7,847 nucleotides of DNA. Origin: Nitrospirae bacterium GWC2_42_7. Its GTDB lineage: Bacteria > Nitrospirota > Thermodesulfovibrionia > Thermodesulfovibrionales > UBA6898. Location of the stretch: contig MHDW01000037.1 in the NCBI GenBank assembly GCA_001803645.1, positions 2,168 through 10,014 on the forward strand. The letters are read 5' to 3'. Position numbers and translations under genes: made by a program. Shown one piece after another: positions 5,142-7,847 of this stretch (positions are counted from its first letter, which is position 1; each line of letters starts with the position of its first letter). Below the pieces are notes generated by a model. The model ran no database searches. It worked only from the letters and a program-made list of their open reading frames with translations, and was not told the DNA's origin.

Positions 5142-6322
5142 GATTCACCTCCATCTTTATCTCCCCAGCCTTGAGCAAACGGGGATATCTCTCTGAGTCT
5201 GCTAATAACTGCCGGAAACTCTTTAAGCAGATAATCTATGTCCTCTGAAGTATTTCCCATGCCTAAACTGAATACTATTGAGCCCTGTGCAAGCCCAGCT
5301 GGAACACCCATAGCAAGCAATACAGGTGAGGCCTTTAAGGCCTTTGATGAACAGGCAGAACCGCTTGCTGAGAAAATTCCCTTTGCAGCAAGAAGAAGAA
5401 GCATCGCCTCCCCTTCTATGAATTCCACACAAAAGCTCACATGCCCGGGAAGTCTGTTTTCCCTGTCACCGGTCAGAAAAACGTTTTTCTCCTCCGTCAG
5501 AGTATTGATTATCCTGTCTCTTAGAGGTTTCAAATAATCCATCCTCATCTGCAGTTCTGCCTTCGCCATTTCAGCAGCCTTTCCCATTCCGACAATTGCA
5601 GGGACATTCTCTGTGCCGGCTCTTCTGCCTGACTCCTGAATACCGCCATAGATCAGTGGAACTATCCGCATCCCCTGTTTCACATAAAGAGCGCCAGCCC
5701 CTTTAGGGCCATAAAACTGATGGGCTGCTATACTTAAGAGATCAACTCCAAGGTCTTTGACATCAACAGGGATATTCCCGGTTGTTGCAACCGCATCTGT
5801 ATGGACGATTATTTTTTTCTCTTTTGCAACTTTAACGATCTCTTTTAGCGGCTCTATTGTGCCCACTTCACTGCTTCCATGAGTAACAGAGATCAAAACA
5901 GTTTCCTTTGTTATTGCTTTCCTGACAGCATCAGGGGAAACAAAACCTTTTTTATCTACAGGGAGGTAAGTCACTACAAATCCGCTTTTCTCAAGAAACC
6001 TTGCGGAATTCAGTATGGAATGATGCTCCATTCTCGAGACAATTATATGCTTGCCCTCGTTCTGTTTTGCAAGTGCTATACCTCTAAGCGCAAAATTATT
6101 GGCTTCAGCTCCGTTTGCGGTAAAAATGATCTCTGCAGGTTTTGAGTTTATGAGTGCCGCTACTTTTTCCCTTGCTTCTTCAATCGCGTTCTTTGCCTTT
6201 GAACCATACTCATAAATGCTCAAAGGATTGCCGAACTCTTCTTTGAAATATGGCATCATTGCCTCAAGCACATCCGGATGCAGGGGGTTGGTAGCAACAT
6301 GGTCAAAATAATATTTTTTCAT
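5123..6322 (-). CDS. IscS/NifS-like protein lacking the PLP lysine (probable non-PLP desulfurase homologue)
   Basis: The 399-residue protein aligns along its whole length with IscS/NifS class V aminotransferase-fold desulfurases (YFDHVATNPLHPDV, GNPLS, RRAGTENV, SASGSACSS). The persulfide-loop cysteine is present as Cys324. The PLP-binding site is eroded. The motif normally SxHKxYGPKG is AAHQFYGPKG, putting Gln202 (codon CAG, 5717-5719) where the Schiff-base Lys belongs and Ala199 in place of the phosphate-contacting Ser. DAxQ reads DAVA (Ala179); NNE reads SSE (150-152); the GATE threonine is Ala72; the Arg of SIRFSLG is Val350. The ring-stacking His100 and Asp176 remain. Known desulfurases need the Lys, so cysteine desulfurase activity is not expected. 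A scaffold or cluster-ligand role with IscU is inferred. GAGGT (6328-6332) precedes the ATG by five bases. Lys207 belongs to GPKG and is not the Schiff-base Lys. Confidence 0.93.
   Translation of the reverse strand: MKKYYFDHVATNPLHPDVLEAMMPYFKEEFGNPLSIYEYGSKAKNAIEEAREKVAALINSKPAEIIFTANGAEANNFALRGIALAKQNEGKHIIVSRMEHHSILNSARFLEKSGFVVTYLPVDKKGFVSPDAVRKAITKETVLISVTHGSSEVGTIEPLKEIVKVAKEKKIIVHTDAVATTGNIPVDVKDLGVDLLSIAAHQFYGPKGAGALYVKQGMRIVPLIYGGIQESGRRAGTENVPAIVGMGKAAEMAKAELQMRMDYLKPLRDRIINTLTEEKNVFLTGDRENRLPGHVSFCVEFIEGEAMLLLLAAKGIFSASGSACSSKALKASPVLLAMGVPAGLAQGSIVFSLGMGNTSEDIDYLLKEFPAVISRLREISPFAQGWGDKDGGESCTVKK
5147..5152 (-). promoter_or_regulatory. Ribosome binding site of iscU inside the iscS-like gene
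   Basis: GGAGGT lies within the codons for the last residues of the IscS-like protein, five bases before the iscU ATG, indicating coupled translation. Confidence 0.8.
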
Positions 6323-6325
6323 AAT

Positions 6326-6577
6326 TTACCTCGCAGTCTTTTTTATATAAAACTTAAAAAAATCATCTGTTTCTTCCATGCCAAGGAACTCATTCCCTGT
6401 TTTTTCACACCATGCAGGGATATCCTCAAGCGCTCCGTCATAGTCTGTCATAATTTCGAGTATCTGCCCCTGATCAAGCTCTTTCATCTGCTCCTCCAGT
6501 TTCAGAAGATGCATAGGGCACATCATATAAACTATATCTGTTGTAACATCCGGTTTTACATTCTCTACAAATTTCAT
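6326..6577 (-). CDS. TusA/SirA-family sulfur carrier protein
   Basis: The 83-residue protein has the TusA fold pattern: a Cys-Pro motif at residues 20-21 (MMCPMHLLKL) at the start of helix 1, a strand ending GQILEIMTDYDGA, then DIPAWCEKTGNEFLG with a second cysteine at 57, and a final strand FFKFYIKK. TusA-family proteins carry a persulfide on the CP cysteine and hand sulfur to other proteins, in E. coli after taking it from IscS. The usual CPxP reads CPMH here. It lies 11 bp after the iscR-like gene and 3 bp before the IscS-like gene on the same strand, so it is an operon member. The ribosome binding site is weak. A partner role in the same Fe-S or sulfur pathway is inferred; ordinary TusA function in tRNA thiolation is the alternative. 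Confidence 0.88.
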   Translation of the reverse strand: MKFVENVKPDVTTDIVYMMCPMHLLKLEEQMKELDQGQILEIMTDYDGALEDIPAWCEKTGNEFLGMEETDDFFKFYIKKTAR

Positions 6578-6588
6578 ACTTCTGTATC

Positions 6589-7056
6589 TTAATGTGCAAT
6601 AACCTTCCCTGTATTTTTTTTCCTGCTGCTCTTATTTATTTTAATGAACTGTTTGCCGTCAAAAAGATCCTGAAGGGTCATGGTATCCAGAAATGATTCT
6701 ATTTTTTCACCGAGAGATTTCCATAAAAGATGAGTAACACACCCTTCAACCCTTATGCAGCCCTCCTTTGGGTCGAGACATGATGTTATGGCAACGGGAC
6801 CTTCAAGCTCCCGAAGTATTGCGCCTATACTAATTTCAGAAGGCTTCTTATCAAGTATATAACCGCCTCCCGGGCCTTTTATGCTTTTTATTATCCCTGC
6901 TTTTCTCAGGCTGTTCAGTATCTGCTCAAGATATGCTACGGAAACATCCTGTCTTTCATATATCTCCCTGATCGTTACAGGCCCATTTGCTGAACCTCTT
7001 GCTATTTCGAACATTGCCCTTACACCATACTGTCCTTTTGTAGATAATCTAAGCAT
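6589..7056 (-). CDS. iscR: Rrf2-family Fe-S-sensing transcriptional regulator (IscR-like)
   Basis: The 155-residue protein begins MLRLSTKGQYGVRAM, the typical Rrf2/IscR N-terminus. It has a winged helix (TIREIYERQDVSVAYLEQILNSLRKAGIIKS) and the wing motif GPGGGY at 61-66. The cluster-binding region holds Cys93, Cys100 and Cys106 with His109; E. coli IscR uses three Cys and one His with almost the same spacing (here the first gap is one residue longer). It should bind a [2Fe-2S] cluster and repress its own operon when clusters are sufficient. It is the first gene of the cluster with the TusA-like, IscS-like and IscU genes, behind a promoter containing an IscR-like site. The ATG is chosen by family homology; no Shine-Dalgarno is visible. 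The tail after residue 140 is basic and not conserved. Confidence 0.93.
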   Translation of the reverse strand: MLRLSTKGQYGVRAMFEIARGSANGPVTIREIYERQDVSVAYLEQILNSLRKAGIIKSIKGPGGGYILDKKPSEISIGAILRELEGPVAITSCLDPKEGCIRVEGCVTHLLWKSLGEKIESFLDTMTLQDLFDGKQFIKINKSSRKKNTGKVIAH

Positions 7057-7063
7057 ATTCTAA

Positions 7064-7090
7064 ATTATAATAGTTTAGTAATTCTGTCAA
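7064..7090 (-). promoter_or_regulatory. Promoter of the iscR-tusA-iscS-iscU operon
   Basis: On the minus strand TTGACA (7085-7090) and TATAAT (7064-7069) are both perfect matches to the sigma-70 consensus, separated by a short 15-base spacer. The -10 ends seven bases before the iscR ATG, so the transcript would have a leader of about zero to two bases. Confidence 0.7.
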
Positions 7091-7094
7091 GTAT
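7069..7094 (-). promoter_or_regulatory. Putative IscR (Rrf2) operator
   Basis: The minus strand reads ATACTTGACAGAATTACT then AAACTATT. The left part closely matches the E. coli IscR type 1 pattern (ATA-x-TTGAC, six AT-rich bases, ACT or AGT). The right half is an imperfect match to the inverted half. It overlaps the whole -35 and spacer, fitting autorepression. Confidence 0.5.
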
Positions 7095-7120
7095 TCTGGA
7101 CATAAAAAAGCGGTATTGAC

Positions 7121-7149
7121 GAAAAAAATAAATATGAAGGCAGGCTTCA
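7121..7149 (-). terminator. Weak Rho-independent terminator after the SAM hydrolase-like gene
   Basis: Just after the stop codon the minus strand forms TGAAG-CCTGC-CTTCA, followed by TATTTATTTTTTTC. The stem has only five pairs, so termination would be partial. It separates this gene from the iscR promoter. Confidence 0.45.
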
Positions 7150-7151
7150 GG

Positions 7152-7847
7152 CTATTTCAGAACAACCTCTACAACATCTCCGATAGATATTCCAAATTCT
7201 GATGATGCATTCCCCTCAAACACATAAAATTCAAGAAGATCTGAACTGTTCATCAGTGAATGCAACCCTTTTTCATTTGTTTTCGAATAATAGACCTGTA
7301 ATGGGACCTCTCTGTTTTTCAACAGGATCTTGATCTCAGCAGAGGGATTCGAGTTTTTGAGCCTCATAATTCCAGAGGAACTTATATTTGTAATAGCATT
7401 TCCGAATCTGTCAATAAATATCACTTCTCCTTGAATTTTTTCTCCCATTATCTGAGAAAGCGGAAGAGGGATCTTCACATAATCTGTTATCGGGTCTCCG
7501 AAGTTATTGATCTTAACTCCTTTTGAAAGGTAGGCTCCGACAGGTGCAAAGATATCCCTTGCCTGAAAAGTCGAGCTGCCTTTCTTTAAAAAATAATGTT
7601 CTGCTGAAATATTTATTACCTGCAATGACTCGCTTCCGCTGTTATATACTCCGGAGAATACGCCGTTATCAGGCCCTATGAAATAATAATTATCGGTCAT
7701 CACAAGTATCGACCGTCTGGCAGAACCAACCCCCGGGTCAACCACAACAATATGGATCGTATCCTTAGGAAAAGCATCGAAGTTCATGCTGATAGTTAAG
7801 GCCGCTTCCTTAATGTTATATGGTTTTATGCCATGAGTCAGGTCAAC
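7152..7847 (-). CDS. SAM hydrolase (SAM hydroxide adenosyltransferase, DUF62) family protein, N-terminus missing
   Basis: About 231 residues are present, reading in frame from the right window edge (VDLTHGIKPYNIKEAALTIS) before the internal Met at 7787. The missing N-terminus would carry LTDFG and the first substrate contacts, roughly 25-40 residues. Visible family motifs are VVVDPGVGSARR, IGPDNGV, STFQARDIFAPVGAYL and FIDRFGNAITNI, followed by the C-terminal beta-barrel domain. DUF62 enzymes hydrolyse S-adenosylmethionine to adenosine and methionine; fluorinase and chlorinase are relatives. The hydrolase triad is Asp, Arg and His. The Asp and Arg are present in DPGVGSAR, but the His of FHGRD is Gln here (codon CAG, 7563-7565) and the next Gly is Ala. 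Halogenases lack that triad altogether, so this protein matches neither group exactly. It is divided from iscR by 95 bp with a weak terminator and a promoter. Confidence 0.9.
   Translation of the reverse strand, partial: VDLTHGIKPYNIKEAALTISMNFDAFPKDTIHIVVVDPGVGSARRSILVMTDNYYFIGPDNGVFSGVYNSGSESLQVINISAEHYFLKKGSSTFQARDIFAPVGAYLSKGVKINNFGDPITDYVKIPLPLSQIMGEKIQGEVIFIDRFGNAITNISSSGIMRLKNSNPSAEIKILLKNREVPLQVYYSKTNEKGLHSLMNSSDLLEFYVFEGNASSEFGISIGDVVEVVLK

Noticed and set aside
5690..5740. Frameshift or base-call error as the explanation of Gln202 in the IscS-like protein
   Set aside because: The frame is continuous, flanking motif residues are correct, and several other PLP contacts are independently changed. 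A single error cannot explain them all.

Overview
The window is about 7.8 kb of bacterial chromosome of moderate GC (roughly 40% by eye), with short intergenic gaps. Gene content (zinc-type ABC importer, PilZ protein, lipoprotein, Rrf2/IscR-TusA-IscS-IscU cluster, NirB/rubredoxin-reductase-like flavoprotein) suggests a Gram-negative, anaerobic or microaerophilic lineage such as Nitrospirota or a deltaproteobacterial-type group. The phylum is inference at low confidence. There is no CRISPR array, insertion sequence or phage gene.

Left part, plus strand (1-2806): the C-terminal end of a zinc/manganese ABC ATPase, its membrane permease (overlapping by one base), a small conserved protein of unknown function resembling DUF6941, and an FAD/NAD(P)-dependent oxidoreductase 24 bp behind it.

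Middle, minus strand (2841-4698): a PilZ-domain protein, then three tRNA genes, Ser(CGA), Arg(ACG) and Ser(GCT), interleaved with tadA and a DUF2155-like lipoprotein. The tRNA-Arg(ACG) gene lies immediately upstream of tadA, whose product makes inosine-34 in that tRNA.

Right part, minus strand (4770-7056): a compact operon, iscR-like regulator, TusA-like sulfur carrier, IscS-like protein, IscU scaffold, with a consensus-like promoter overlapping a probable IscR operator. The most notable observation is here. The IscS-like protein has Gln202 where the PLP-binding Lys should be and has lost several other cofactor contacts, yet it keeps the mobile-loop Cys324. It therefore should not be a PLP-dependent cysteine desulfurase. 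With the TusA-like protein and IscU it may form a cysteine-independent Fe-S assembly system, comparable to the PLP-less IscS known from Archaeoglobus fulgidus.

Right edge (7152-7847): most of a DUF62-family SAM hydrolase-like protein on the minus strand, lacking its N-terminus and with Gln in place of the expected catalytic His.
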